In this document: in pieces, positions 52,675 to 60,955 of the stretch
Layout: each line of letters begins with the position of its first letter
Position numbering within the stretch: position 1 is the stretch's first letter
NCBI RefSeq assembly: GCF_033097365.1
Contig: NZ_AP028461.1
Span: 434,001 to 498,000, forward strand
DNA length: 64,000 bases
Source of the DNA: Actinoplanes sichuanensis
GTDB lineage: Bacteria; Actinomycetota; Actinomycetes; Mycobacteriales; Micromonosporaceae
Direction: 5' to 3'
Program-made: the position numbers and the translations under genes
Notes under the pieces: generated by a model
What the model saw: the letters and a program-made list of their open reading frames with translations, nothing else
Databases searched by the model: none
Told to the model about the DNA's origin: nothing

Positions 52675-53795
52675 CGACGAGGGTCGCGCTGATCGGGGCC
52701 GGTGGGCACGGTCTCTCGCATCGGCGGACGCTGCAGCGGCTGCTGGACGCCGGGCGGATCGAGGTGGCCGGGCTCTGTGACCGGCAGCCGGTTGCGGCCC
52801 ACCCGGACGCGCCGCTGGACGGGGCGCCGTTCTTCACCGACCACACCGAGTTGCTCTCGGTCACGCGGCCCGACGTCGTGGTGATCTGCACGCCGCCGCA
52901 CACCCACCTGGCGCTCGCGCTCGACGTGTTCGCGGCCGGTGCCGATCTGCTGCTGGAGAAGCCGCCGGTGATGTCGCTGGCCGAGCACGAGAAACTGGCC
53001 TCGTCGTGCGGCGGGCGGATCCTGCAGATCGGGTTCCAGGCGCTCGGGTCGGTGGCGCTCGCCGAGTTGTGCGCCGCCGAACCGTCCGGGGAGATCGGGG
53101 TGACCGGAGCCTGGTGGCGGCCGGACACCTACTACCAGCGGGCGCCATGGGCCGGGAAACGGCTCGTCGACGGGCGGCCGGTGCTGGACGGGGCGCTGGT
53201 CAACCCGTTCGCCCACGCGCTCATGCAGGCCCTGGTCGTCGCCGACGCCGCCGGTCCGGAGTTCCGTCCGGTGACGCTGGAACTGGAGCGTTACCGGACC
53301 CGGGCGATCGAGACCGACGACACCACGTTCCTGCGCCTGACCGGTGCGGACGGGCGCCGGATCACCGCGGCGGTGACCCTCGCCTCGCCGGTCTTCATCG
53401 CCGGCGAGATCCGGGTCGGCGAGGCGGTGCTCGAATACCCGACCGACCGCCTCCGACTGCCCGGGGAACCCGACTTCCGGCACGTCCCGGGTCGGGCCGG
53501 GCTGCTGGAGAACCTGCTCGACCACCGGCGTGACCGGACGGTGCCGTTGCTGGCACCGCTCTCGCGGACCGCCGGGTTCACCGCCGTGGCCGAGGCGATC
53601 GTGGCCTCGCCCGCGCCGGAGGAGATCGGCCCGGAATGGCTGACGCCGCACCCGGACGGGGGTGGCTCGGTCATCGCGGGCATCGACTCGCTGGTCCGGG
53701 AGGTGGCCGATACGGGGCGGCTGCCCTCCGAGACCGGCGTGCCGTGGGCGCGGCCCGGCCACCGGGTCGCGCTCGGCGCACTGCCCGCCCACTGA
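52671..53795 (+). CDS. Second Gfo/Idh/MocA-family oxidoreductase
   Basis: The 374-residue protein has the NAD(P) start ALIGAGGHGLSHRRTLQRLL, the CTPPHTHLALALDVFAAG segment and the active-site motif LLEKPPVMSLAEHEKL. It shows limited similarity to the first oxidoreductase and seems to belong to a different branch. The ATG at 52671 overlaps the uxuB-like stop. It is the last gene of the operon. Its reaction is unknown; together with the first oxidoreductase it may act on an uncommon uronate derivative. Confidence 0.87.
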   Translation: MTTRVALIGAGGHGLSHRRTLQRLLDAGRIEVAGLCDRQPVAAHPDAPLDGAPFFTDHTELLSVTRPDVVVICTPPHTHLALALDVFAAGADLLLEKPPVMSLAEHEKLASSCGGRILQIGFQALGSVALAELCAAEPSGEIGVTGAWWRPDTYYQRAPWAGKRLVDGRPVLDGALVNPFAHALMQALVVADAAGPEFRPVTLELERYRTRAIETDDTTFLRLTGADGRRITAAVTLASPVFIAGEIRVGEAVLEYPTDRLRLPGEPDFRHVPGRAGLLENLLDHRRDRTVPLLAPLSRTAGFTAVAEAIVASPAPEEIGPEWLTPHPDGGGSVIAGIDSLVREVADTGRLPSETGVPWARPGHRVALGALPAH

Positions 53796-53820
53796 GCCCG
53801 CCCGCGGAGCCACCGGATCA

Positions 53821-53858
53821 GCCCGGCGGTCGCGGTTCGGTCCGGTGTGCCGCCGGGC
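53821..53858 (+). terminator. Hairpin at end of the uronate operon
   Basis: GCCCGGCGG (53821-53829) and CCGCCGGGC (53850-53858) form a perfect 9-bp stem with a 20-base loop, 25 bases after the last stop codon. A second hairpin follows near 53880-53910. Confidence 0.55.
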
Positions 53859-53994
53859 GTCGCGGCGGAGCCACGGAAGGGCGAGCCTGCGTTCGCGGGC
53901 TTTCCCGGCCGTACCGGAAAAGGGTTTTCGTCATGGAGAGAAAGGATTTGATGAAGTGAATGTCATGTCGGGCCGGGAAACGGCCGGGTAGGCC

Positions 53995-55308
53995 GTGCGT
54001 ACCGCTCTCGCCGCGACCATCGGCCTCGTCCTCGCCGCCGGTGTCGCCACTGTCCCCGCGTCCGCCGCACCGGTGAAGATTCCGGCCGGGGCGCGGGAGG
54101 TCCTTCCCGTGAATGACGGGTGGGCCGCCTCCACCACCGGAACCACGGGTGGCTCCGCGGCCGACGACGCACACGTGTTCGTCGTGAGCAATCGCGCCGA
54201 ATTGGCGGCCGCCCTCGCCGGCGGCACCGATCCGACGCCCCGGATCGTGCTTATCAAAGGCACCATCCACGCCAACGAGGATGACGCCGGTAATCCGCTG
54301 ACGTGTGCCGATTACGCGGATCCGGCCTACACCCTGGACGGTTATCTCGCCGCCTACGACCCCGCGGTCTGGGGCCGGGCCACCCGGCCGAGCGGTCCGC
54401 TGGAGGAGGCCCGGGTCCGGTCGCAGCGCAACCAGGCGGCCCGGATCCAGCTCAAGGTCGGCGCGAACACCACGGTCTACGGCCTGCCGAACGCCCGGCT
54501 GATCGGCGGTAACCTGCTGATCCAGAACGTGGACAACGTGATCGTGCGCAACGTGCGGTTCGAGGACGCGGCCGACTGTTTCCCGGCCTGGGATCCGACC
54601 GACGGTTCGCTCGGCAACTGGAATTCCGCCTACGACATGGTGACCCTGACCGGGGCGACGCACGTGTGGGCGGATCACAACACGTTCAGCGACGGCGACA
54701 ACGTCGACGCGAACCAGCCGCTCTACCTCGGGCGGCCCTATCAGGTGCACGACGGCGCGCTCGACATCATCCGGGCGTCCGATTACGTCACCGCCTCCTG
54801 GAATGTATTCCAGGAACACGACAAGACGATGCTGATCGGATCGAGCAACACGGTCGGCGCGGATGTCGGGAAACTGCGCGTCACCCTGCACCACAACAAA
54901 TTCGCCAATGTGGGCCAGCGGGTTCCGCGGGTGCGTTTCGGTCAGGTCGACGTCTACAACAACTACTACTACCAGACCGATGAGGACACCTATTCGTACT
55001 CGTGGGGGGTGGGGGTCTACTCGGCGATCTACGCCGAGAACAACTTCCTGCTGCGCAGTGCGGACATCGCCCTCGAGGACGCCGTCTACGACTGGGGCGG
55101 CACCGCGATCACCGAGATCGGCACGCTGACGCGGGTCGGCACCGGTCCGGTGCGGGCGGTGAACCTGGTCGCCGAGCACAACGCCACCCACGACCCGGAC
55201 CTGGGCACCGACGCGGGCTGGACGCCCGCGCTGCGGGCCGGGCCGGTCACCCCCACCGCCGCTGTTCCGGCGCTGGTCAACAAGGGTGCCGGCGCGGGCC
55301 GGTGCTGA
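53995..55308 (+). CDS. Secreted pectate lyase (PL1 family)
   Basis: The 437-residue precursor has a signal peptide ending PASA and then a parallel beta-helix of PL1. WADHNTFSDGDN supplies calcium-binding aspartates. DGALDIIRASDYVTASWNVF, EHDKTMLIGSSN and RVPRVRFGQVDVYNNYY are the family motifs, the last carrying the catalytic arginine. It would cleave polygalacturonate outside the cell to unsaturated oligogalacturonides. It follows the uronate operon by 200 bases, which links extracellular pectin breakdown to uptake and isomerisation of uronates. The start is a GTG. The upstream 200 bases hold two hairpins and no LacI palindrome. Confidence 0.9.
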   Translation: MRTALAATIGLVLAAGVATVPASAAPVKIPAGAREVLPVNDGWAASTTGTTGGSAADDAHVFVVSNRAELAAALAGGTDPTPRIVLIKGTIHANEDDAGNPLTCADYADPAYTLDGYLAAYDPAVWGRATRPSGPLEEARVRSQRNQAARIQLKVGANTTVYGLPNARLIGGNLLIQNVDNVIVRNVRFEDAADCFPAWDPTDGSLGNWNSAYDMVTLTGATHVWADHNTFSDGDNVDANQPLYLGRPYQVHDGALDIIRASDYVTASWNVFQEHDKTMLIGSSNTVGADVGKLRVTLHHNKFANVGQRVPRVRFGQVDVYNNYYYQTDEDTYSYSWGVGVYSAIYAENNFLLRSADIALEDAVYDWGGTAITEIGTLTRVGTGPVRAVNLVAEHNATHDPDLGTDAGWTPALRAGPVTPTAAVPALVNKGAGAGRC

Positions 55309-55314
55309 GTCGCT

Positions 55315-55354
55315 GATTCCCGGCCCGTCGGTGACGGGCCGGGAATCGGTTTTC
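55315..55354 (+). terminator. Intrinsic terminator after pectate lyase
   Basis: A perfect 15-bp stem (55315-55329 with 55333-55347) with a 3-base loop is followed by GGTTTTCC. Confidence 0.88.
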
Positions 55355-55438
55355 CGCACGGATTCGGGAACGTCCGGAGTTCACCTCGACTACGCTGACG
55401 CCTATTCCCGACATTTCCGTATTTGCGGAGTGGTTCTC

Positions 55439-56158
55439 ATGAAATCAACTGTCCGCCGCCTGGCGGCGGTCCCCGTCGGAATCCTTCTTCTCACCGGTCC
55501 CGCCGCCCCGGCCGAAGCGTCCGGTCTGATCGCGCCGCCGGCCGCATCCGGCCCGGTCGGTTCGGCGGACGCATCCGGATCCACCGGGTCGGTGGGCGTG
55601 TCCCGCTCCGCGGTGCCGGCCGCGGCTTCCGGATCCACCGCGGTCCTCACTCCGCCCGGCGCCGGCTCGGCCGCGCTCGAACAGATGCGCCGCGCGGTCG
55701 CCGCCGAAACCGGCGCGACGGATGTGCCGTGCTGGCGTGATCTCGCGATCAAATCCACCGCCAACGGCCGCTTCGTCTCGGCCGAGATCGGCTGGGACGG
55801 CGGCGACTACGGCGCTTTGCGGGCGCGGGCGGCGGCGGCCGGCAAGTGGGAGAAGTTCATCGTCTGCCGGGACGCCGACACCGGAGTCACCCGGATCCGC
55901 GCGCAGGCCAACAACGAGTACGTCTCGGCGGAGCTGGACTACGCCGGCGCCCGCTACGGAATGCTGCGCGCGCAGGCCGAGAAGGTCGGTGGCTGGGAGC
56001 GCTTCTACTCCAACAGCGCACCCGGCGGGCAGTTCTCCTTCTACACGAAGGACACCCGCCGGTGGGTCGCCGCGGAGACCACGTTCACCGGCAAGTTGTA
56101 CGGCGTACTGCGCGCCCGGGCCACGAGTGTGAGTGCCGAGGAGACGTTCGCATGGTGA
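55439..56158 (+). CDS. Secreted fascin-like (beta-trefoil) protein
   Basis: This 239-residue protein has a signal peptide (about residues 1-30) and an Ala/Ser/Gly/Pro-rich spacer to about residue 80. Three repeats of about 40-45 residues follow, with the pattern of a fascin domain: NGRFVSAEIGWDGGDYGALRAR, NNEYVSAELDYAGARYGMLRAQ and RRWVAAETTFTGKLYGVLRAR. Each ends with a W-E-x-F motif (KWEKFIVC, GWERFYSN, SAEETFAW). In bacteria such modules often bind carbohydrate or attach to enzymes. No catalytic domain is fused. The ATG at 55439 gives the signal peptide and follows GGAG. Function is unknown. Confidence 0.78.
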   Translation: MKSTVRRLAAVPVGILLLTGPAAPAEASGLIAPPAASGPVGSADASGSTGSVGVSRSAVPAAASGSTAVLTPPGAGSAALEQMRRAVAAETGATDVPCWRDLAIKSTANGRFVSAEIGWDGGDYGALRARAAAAGKWEKFIVCRDADTGVTRIRAQANNEYVSAELDYAGARYGMLRAQAEKVGGWERFYSNSAPGGQFSFYTKDTRRWVAAETTFTGKLYGVLRARATSVSAEETFAW

Positions 56159-56281
56159 GGTTCCTTTAAAGAGGAAGCCCCTGAACCTTAAGTTTTTCTT
56201 TATTTCGATCAAGGGTGATCCGCTACTGGGAGCGTTCCCGTATGGACCGGCGAGAAGGTGGTCCAAGAGGAAGGCACGCAG

Positions 56282-57523
56282 ATGAAGCGGTACCAGAGCT
56301 ACCGGAGCAACGCCGGGGGATCCACCATCCGACGCTGGCGTGTGGCCGGGGTGGCGGGTGTCGCGGTGGCCGTGGTCAGCGTCGGACTGGGTGTGGCGGC
56401 TGCGGCCGAGAACGGTGTTCCCACGGTGAACTGTCCGACGGTGGCCGACAAGCTGGGCGCGGTGCCGGCCCAGGCGCAGGCGGAGATCGCCCGCAATCTC
56501 CAGCTGCTTAACACCCAGATCCAGGAGGCGAACACCCGGATCGCCAACACGCAGGGCCAGGGTGGCGCCAACTTCATTCAGAACGCGATCCTCGGCCCGC
56601 TGAAGGACAAGCGCTTCGCCACCATCAACCGGATGGAGACGGCGATCGGCCGGGTCCTGGCGAAGCCGAACCTGAACGCCGAGGGCCTGTCGGGCTGCTC
56701 GCTGAACGCCAACGGCGGCGGCAACGCCTCGCCGGAGCCGGCCAACGTACCGGCCGCCGCGGTGTCGGCCGGTGCCGCCGCGGTCGCGAACGTCGGCACC
56801 ATCGTCTGCCCGAACGTCGTCATCAACGTGGCGATCCCGGCGCAGGCCCAGGCCGAGATCGACCGGAACCTGGCTCTGCTGCAGACCCAGATCAACGAGG
56901 CCAACGCCCGGCTCAAGAGCTCGGTCGGCCAGGGTGGCGCGAACTTCGTGCAGAACGCGATCCTCGGCCCGCTGAAGGACAAGCGCTTCGCCACCATCAA
57001 CCGGATGGAGACGGCGATCGGCCGTAACGCCGCCAAGCCGAACCTGAACGCCGAGGGCCTGTCGACGTGCTCGCTGAACGCCGCCGGCGGTGGCGCCGCG
57101 GCCGAGCCGACCGCGGCCCCGACCACGCAGGCCCCGGCGAACAACGGCAACGCCGGCAACAACGGCAACGCGGGCAACAACCAGGCCGCGGCCAGCCGGA
57201 ACACCGGCAACGTCGGCATCAACGACGGCACCGCGCAGGTCGACTGCCCGAACGTCGTGATCAACGTGGCGATCCCGGCGCAGGCCGCGAATGAGGTCAA
57301 CCAGAACCTCGCTCTGCTGCAGACCCAGATCAACGAGGCCAACGCCCGGATCAAGAGCACCGCCTTCCAGGGTGGCGTGAACTTCATCAACAACGCGATC
57401 CTCGGCCCGCTGCAGGACAAGCGGTTCGCCGCCATCAACCGGATGGAGACGGCGATCGGCCGTAACGCCGCCAAGCCCGACCTGAACGCCGAGGGCCTGT
57501 CCCCCTGCAACCTGAACAAGTGA
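56282..57523 (+). CDS. Secreted protein of three near-identical repeats, unknown family
   Basis: This 413-residue protein has a signal-anchor start (VAGVAGVAVAVVSVGLGVAAAAE, about residues 20-42). The rest is three copies of a unit of about 95 residues, joined by Ala/Asn/Gly/Thr-rich spacers. Each unit opens with a Cys-Pro motif (NCPTV, VCPNVV, DCPNVV). It continues through a helical Q-rich segment (LLQTQINEANAR) and the block NAILGPLKDKRFATINRMET, and ends NLNAEGLS followed by a Cys (GCSLN, TCSLN, PCNLN). The two cysteines at the ends of each unit may form a disulfide. I do not recognise the family. A structural or cell-surface role is the best guess. Confidence 0.82.
   Translation: MKRYQSYRSNAGGSTIRRWRVAGVAGVAVAVVSVGLGVAAAAENGVPTVNCPTVADKLGAVPAQAQAEIARNLQLLNTQIQEANTRIANTQGQGGANFIQNAILGPLKDKRFATINRMETAIGRVLAKPNLNAEGLSGCSLNANGGGNASPEPANVPAAAVSAGAAAVANVGTIVCPNVVINVAIPAQAQAEIDRNLALLQTQINEANARLKSSVGQGGANFVQNAILGPLKDKRFATINRMETAIGRNAAKPNLNAEGLSTCSLNAAGGGAAAEPTAAPTTQAPANNGNAGNNGNAGNNQAAASRNTGNVGINDGTAQVDCPNVVINVAIPAQAANEVNQNLALLQTQINEANARIKSTAFQGGVNFINNAILGPLQDKRFAAINRMETAIGRNAAKPDLNAEGLSPCNLNK
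56415..57520 (+). repeat. Three long direct repeats within the secreted protein gene
   Basis: Repeat units span about 56415-56712, 56800-57084 and 57235-57520. The stretch from AACGCGATCCTCGGCCCGCTG through the ACCGGATGGAGACGG block is nearly identical in all three. Such DNA identity suggests recent duplication or gene conversion. Confidence 0.9.
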
Positions 57524-57547
57524 CCTGTCCCACCTGATCGACGAACC

Positions 57548-57577
57548 GGCCCGGCCGCCTCAGCGGCCGGGCCTTCT
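57548..57577 (+). terminator. GC-rich hairpin terminator
   Basis: A perfect 11-bp stem (57548-57558 with 57563-57573), a 4-base loop and a short TTCT tail lie between convergent genes. Confidence 0.8.
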
Positions 57578-57581
57578 CGTG

Positions 57582-58184
57582 CTACGCGTTCTCCTCCTGG
57601 AACAGCTTGTCCAGAGTGGGGCGGGCCGCCTCCCGGGCCTCCCACGCCTCCAGCACGTCCACCTCGGCGTTACGGGCCTCCTCGACCAGCACCTCGGCCG
57701 CCACCGACGCCACGTGCACCTGCTCACGGGACTGCACGGTCTCGGCCACCGCCGCCTCATACGCCCGTTTCGCGTCGCGGACCCGGCCGTCGTCGAGCTG
57801 CTCGGCCGGTGGGCCGGCATGGTGCCAGATGCCGTTGAGCTGCTCCACCGACAACTCCCCGCGCCGGTAGGCGGCCAACGCCGCCCGCTGCACCAGCAAC
57901 TGCGCCTCGTCCGCCGTCGCCACCCGGGCCTCCCAGCGGGCCTCCAGATAGCGGTCCTCCGCCTGATCCCGCGCCCCGGCCGACCGCTCCGCCTCCAGCC
58001 GCGCCTCCTCGGCGGCCTCGGCGGCCCGCTCGGCGGCGGCCCGCACCGCTCCGGCGTCGGTCAACAGCTGCTCGACCTCACCCGGACCGGACGCCCTCGG
58101 CCGCTGCCAGATCGCCACCGCCGCGACACTCGTCAGAATGGCGACGACGGCCGCGACCGCGATGGCGGCCCACGTCCAGACCAT
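57582..58184 (-). CDS. Membrane-anchored coiled-coil protein of unknown function
   Basis: The 200-residue protein starts with one membrane segment (WTWAAIAVAAVVAILTSVAAV). It continues as an Ala/Glu/Arg-rich helix likely to form a coiled coil (AAERAAEAAEEARLEAERSA, then DEAQLLVQRAALAAYRRGEL). Heptad spacing of Ala and Glu is regular over about residues 50-190. No domain is recognised. It is divergent from the ribbon-helix-helix-like gene, with 34-bp tandem repeats in between. Confidence 0.7.
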   Translation of the reverse strand: MVWTWAAIAVAAVVAILTSVAAVAIWQRPRASGPGEVEQLLTDAGAVRAAAERAAEAAEEARLEAERSAGARDQAEDRYLEARWEARVATADEAQLLVQRAALAAYRRGELSVEQLNGIWHHAGPPAEQLDDGRVRDAKRAYEAAVAETVQSREQVHVASVAAEVLVEEARNAEVDVLEAWEAREAARPTLDKLFQEENA

Positions 58185-58488
58185 CGCTGCTTACCCCTCC
58201 CCGCGCGGGCCGGCCGCCGTCCCGCGGCCGATCCCCCTTCGATCCGGCCGCCGTCCCGCGACCGATCTCCCTTCGATCCGGCTGCCTTCCGGCTGCCGAT
58301 CCCCATCGATCCGACCGTAGGGCGACGTTTGGATCTTCGCCACTCGGGTCCGTCCGGCGGGACGCCGACCACATCGCAGTCGGATAGCAATATCGGATAG
58401 CCTCCCCTCCCGCGCGTGTCAGTTCGAGTCCGTAACGCGGACGTGGTAAAAAGCCCGCCGACACCGATCGACACAGGGAGGACCGGCC
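58185..58488. other. Divergent intergenic region with tandem repeats
   Basis: This 304-base stretch contains no credible gene. Its left half holds the 34-bp tandem repeat array. Its right half is slightly less GC-rich and includes promoter-like TATCGGATAG sequence near 58391. Confidence 0.6.
58210..58310. repeat. 34-bp tandem direct repeats (two close copies, one diverged)
   Basis: Units at 58210-58243 and 58244-58277 differ at only two or three positions. A third at 58278-58310 is diverged. Each unit starts CCGGC(C/T)GCC and ends CGAT. The array lies between divergent genes and about 180 bases before a gene for a probable DNA-binding protein. Confidence 0.85.
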
Positions 58489-58917
58489 GTGCCAGGGAGC
58501 ACCCGCACGATCACCGACGGCGATGGCGGAGCCGTCCGGGCCGGCGGCAGCGTGGTCGTCTACCTGCCCGTCGGTGTGCGCTCCCGGCTGCGCGAAAGGG
58601 CCGCCGCCACCGGCCGCTCCCACACCCAGCTGGTCTTCGACGCGCTCAACGCCACCCACACCCGGCTCGCCGAGGTGGTCGGCTCGGCCGAACCCGACAC
58701 CGAGACCGACGGCATCTTCGTCAGCCAGAGGTCCGGCCGGCGCCGACACCGCGAGGACCGGGTTCAGGTGTCGATCCGGCCGCATCCGGCCAACCTCGCC
58801 GTCATCGACGAACTGGCGGCACGGCACACTACCGGCAACCGCTCCGCGCTGATCGCCGCGGCGCTCGACGAGTTCCTCCCGGCTCCCCCTCCGGCTTCGA
58901 AAGGCGTCACCCCGTGA
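58489..58917 (+). CDS. Small protein with two ribbon-helix-helix-like segments
   Basis: This 142-residue protein contains two segments shaped like RHH DNA-binding motifs, each a short strand followed by two helices. The first is VVVYLPVGVRSRLRERAAAT with THTQLVFDALN-type helix (residues about 22-57). The second is VQVSIRPHPANLAVIDELAA then NRSALIAAALDEFL (about 91-130). A basic loop (SGRRRHREDR) joins them. It may act as a single-chain pseudo-dimer. It overlaps the next gene, a large membrane protein, by four bases. A regulator or DNA-maintenance role is suggested but not shown. Confidence 0.62.
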   Translation: MPGSTRTITDGDGGAVRAGGSVVVYLPVGVRSRLRERAAATGRSHTQLVFDALNATHTRLAEVVGSAEPDTETDGIFVSQRSGRRRHREDRVQVSIRPHPANLAVIDELAARHTTGNRSALIAAALDEFLPAPPPASKGVTP

Positions 58918-60935
58918 AGCAGCTCAACGACCTGCTCGCCGACTTCTGGCAGGACTATGCGGCCCTGGTGCTGCTGGCCGGCGGCCTCCTCGGCGTGGTG
59001 CTGCTGATCAGTTTCGCGATCTGGGCCAAACGCTCCAAGAAGCCGCTGCGGCCGATCGCGCTGGCCTTCAGCATGAACCTGGCGCTGCTGCTCAACGCCG
59101 AGGGCATGTGGGTCATCGCCATCGACCAGCTCAAACTGCCGCCGATCTTCGCGGTGCTGGTGTTCGCGGTCTTCGAGATCTGCTTCCTCACCGCCACCTC
59201 GCTCGCCGCCGAGCAGTACCGGCGTACGTCCACCTACGCGCCGGACGGCACCATCGTCACGCCCGGCCACCCGGGGCCGATGCTGTGGATCGCGGCGCTC
59301 ATCGCGGGACTCTCCGGTGTCATCGTGGCCAGCAACGCGGTCACCTTCACCGAGAAACTGCTGCGGCTGGCCGTACCGTGCATGATCTTCCTGATGTGGT
59401 GGGCGGCGCTGACCGCCGCCGGGCAGCGGGTGCGGCGCGGGCGCTTCGCCTACAGCCCGCGCCGCCTCGCCGAACGCTGGGGATGGCTGATCCCGGACGA
59501 CGACCCCGATCTGGTACGGATGGCGTCCGAGCGTCAGGTCCGGCGGATGGTCGTCAACTACCACCGGGTCAGCGCCGGGCGGTTCCCCAAGCCGTGGTGG
59601 CGTAACCGGCTACTCAAGGACGCGCGCACCGCCGGGGAGCCGGTCGTCGACGAGGTGATCGAGCAGCTCGCCCGGATCCAGCGGGTCATGGACCTGCTCG
59701 TGCCGGGGGCGGTGCGGATCGCCGTGCCGGTCAAGACTCCGGTCACCGCTGCGGCCGACACCCCGGCGACCGCGGCCCTCGCCGGACTCCCGTCGCCGTC
59801 GGTCAACGGATCGGCCTCGGCGCAGGCACTGGTCCAGTCACTGGCCGACGTGCCGGCCGCAGCCGCGGCGGCACCGTCCGATCAGGCCGTCCAGTTCGTG
59901 GAGCCGGTCCGGTTCGTCCAGCCCGCTCCGGCCGAGGTCGCGCCACCGGCCGTCGAGGTGCCCTCGGCGGCTCCCACCGTCGCCGACACGGACGGGGAGC
60001 CGACCGCCGACGACCGGCCGGTCACCAACGGGATCCCGGTGCGGGCCGAACCCGTTGCCGAGCCCGTCGTTCCGGGTCGGGCCACCGTGGTGGAGCGCGC
60101 GGTCGCGGCCGGAGTGCTGCCGGTCCCCGTGCAGCGGGGGATCGTCCGTGACGAGACGGCCGCGCCCGTGCCGCTGTCCGTCCCGCCGGCTCCGGCGCCC
60201 GCGCCCGCCTGGGCGGCCACCCCGACCGGCGCCCGGCCGGCCGTCAGCATCGCCGGTTCGCCCTGGTGGCGGCTCGCCGTCGACCGGCTCAGCAAGTTGG
60301 TGGCCCAGGAGATCACGGCCGAGGACCTGCCCGAGATGAACTACATGCGGCGGACCGAACTCGCCCGCAAACTCGCGCCCCGCGTGCAGGAGCTCGGTGA
60401 GGGCGTGGTCCGCACGTTCATCAACGAGTACATCAGTGAGCTGGACGGCGAGCACGTGGAGTCGGCCTACCCGTGGCGTGACTTCCTGCCCGCCCCGGCG
60501 CTCGCCCCGACCGGTTCCGAAGCCTGGCACAACGCGCTCCTCGACCTGCGGACCGCGCTCGAGGAGGAACTCGGCGACGGCCAGCCGATGGACCCGGAAG
60601 AGCTCGCCGACGTGCTCGCCCCCAGTGCGCCCCGGCTCGACGACTCGACGATCCGGCGGTTCATCGGTGACTACGTGCTCGCACTCAGCGGCATGACCGC
60701 CCCGGGCAACGCCCAGCCCTGGGCCGAGTTGCTGCCCCGCCCGCAGAGTGTCCGCCCGGCCAGCGACGAGGACCTGCTGGAGATGCACGGCGCCGAACTC
60801 TTCGAGCATCTGCGCAGCACCGGCCGGTTGAGCCGCTACAAGGTGCAGGCGGTCACCGGGATCAAGAGCCGGGTCCAGGCCGACCGGATCAAGTCCATCA
60901 TCGAGGAGCGGGCCGCCGAGACCGCCACCGCCTGA
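58914..60935 (+). CDS. Large multipass membrane protein with duplicated C-terminal cytoplasmic domains
   Basis: This 673-residue protein starts with a GTG that overlaps the RHH-like gene. It has four or five membrane segments in residues about 15-165 (including LVLLAGGLLGVVLLISFAIW and LRLAVPCMIFLMWWAAL), an arrangement that recalls DUF2637/SpdA-like plasmid-transfer proteins. A cytoplasmic part follows: a helical section to about 265 and a Pro/Ala/Val-rich linker to about 440. Two or three helical domains end it, with recurring patterns such as VVRTFINEYISELDGE and TIRRFIGDYVLALSGM. The last section (RYKVQAVTGIKSRVQADRIKSIIEE) is like a winged helix. No family is firmly recognised. Confidence 0.65.
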   Translation: MKQLNDLLADFWQDYAALVLLAGGLLGVVLLISFAIWAKRSKKPLRPIALAFSMNLALLLNAEGMWVIAIDQLKLPPIFAVLVFAVFEICFLTATSLAAEQYRRTSTYAPDGTIVTPGHPGPMLWIAALIAGLSGVIVASNAVTFTEKLLRLAVPCMIFLMWWAALTAAGQRVRRGRFAYSPRRLAERWGWLIPDDDPDLVRMASERQVRRMVVNYHRVSAGRFPKPWWRNRLLKDARTAGEPVVDEVIEQLARIQRVMDLLVPGAVRIAVPVKTPVTAAADTPATAALAGLPSPSVNGSASAQALVQSLADVPAAAAAAPSDQAVQFVEPVRFVQPAPAEVAPPAVEVPSAAPTVADTDGEPTADDRPVTNGIPVRAEPVAEPVVPGRATVVERAVAAGVLPVPVQRGIVRDETAAPVPLSVPPAPAPAPAWAATPTGARPAVSIAGSPWWRLAVDRLSKLVAQEITAEDLPEMNYMRRTELARKLAPRVQELGEGVVRTFINEYISELDGEHVESAYPWRDFLPAPALAPTGSEAWHNALLDLRTALEEELGDGQPMDPEELADVLAPSAPRLDDSTIRRFIGDYVLALSGMTAPGNAQPWAELLPRPQSVRPASDEDLLEMHGAELFEHLRSTGRLSRYKVQAVTGIKSRVQADRIKSIIEERAAETATA

Positions 60936-60955
60936 CCCCGGCCGGCCTGTGTTCT

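Noticed and set aside
53796..53994. Possible riboswitch before the pectate lyase
   Set aside because: A GGCGGAGCCACGG stretch recalls the actinobacterial ydaO (cyclic di-AMP) leader, but the other conserved blocks are absent. The hairpins are better read as terminators.
58210..58310. CRISPR or plasmid origin
   Set aside because: The units are head to tail with no spacers, and no replication initiator gene is nearby. I keep the array only as possible binding sites.
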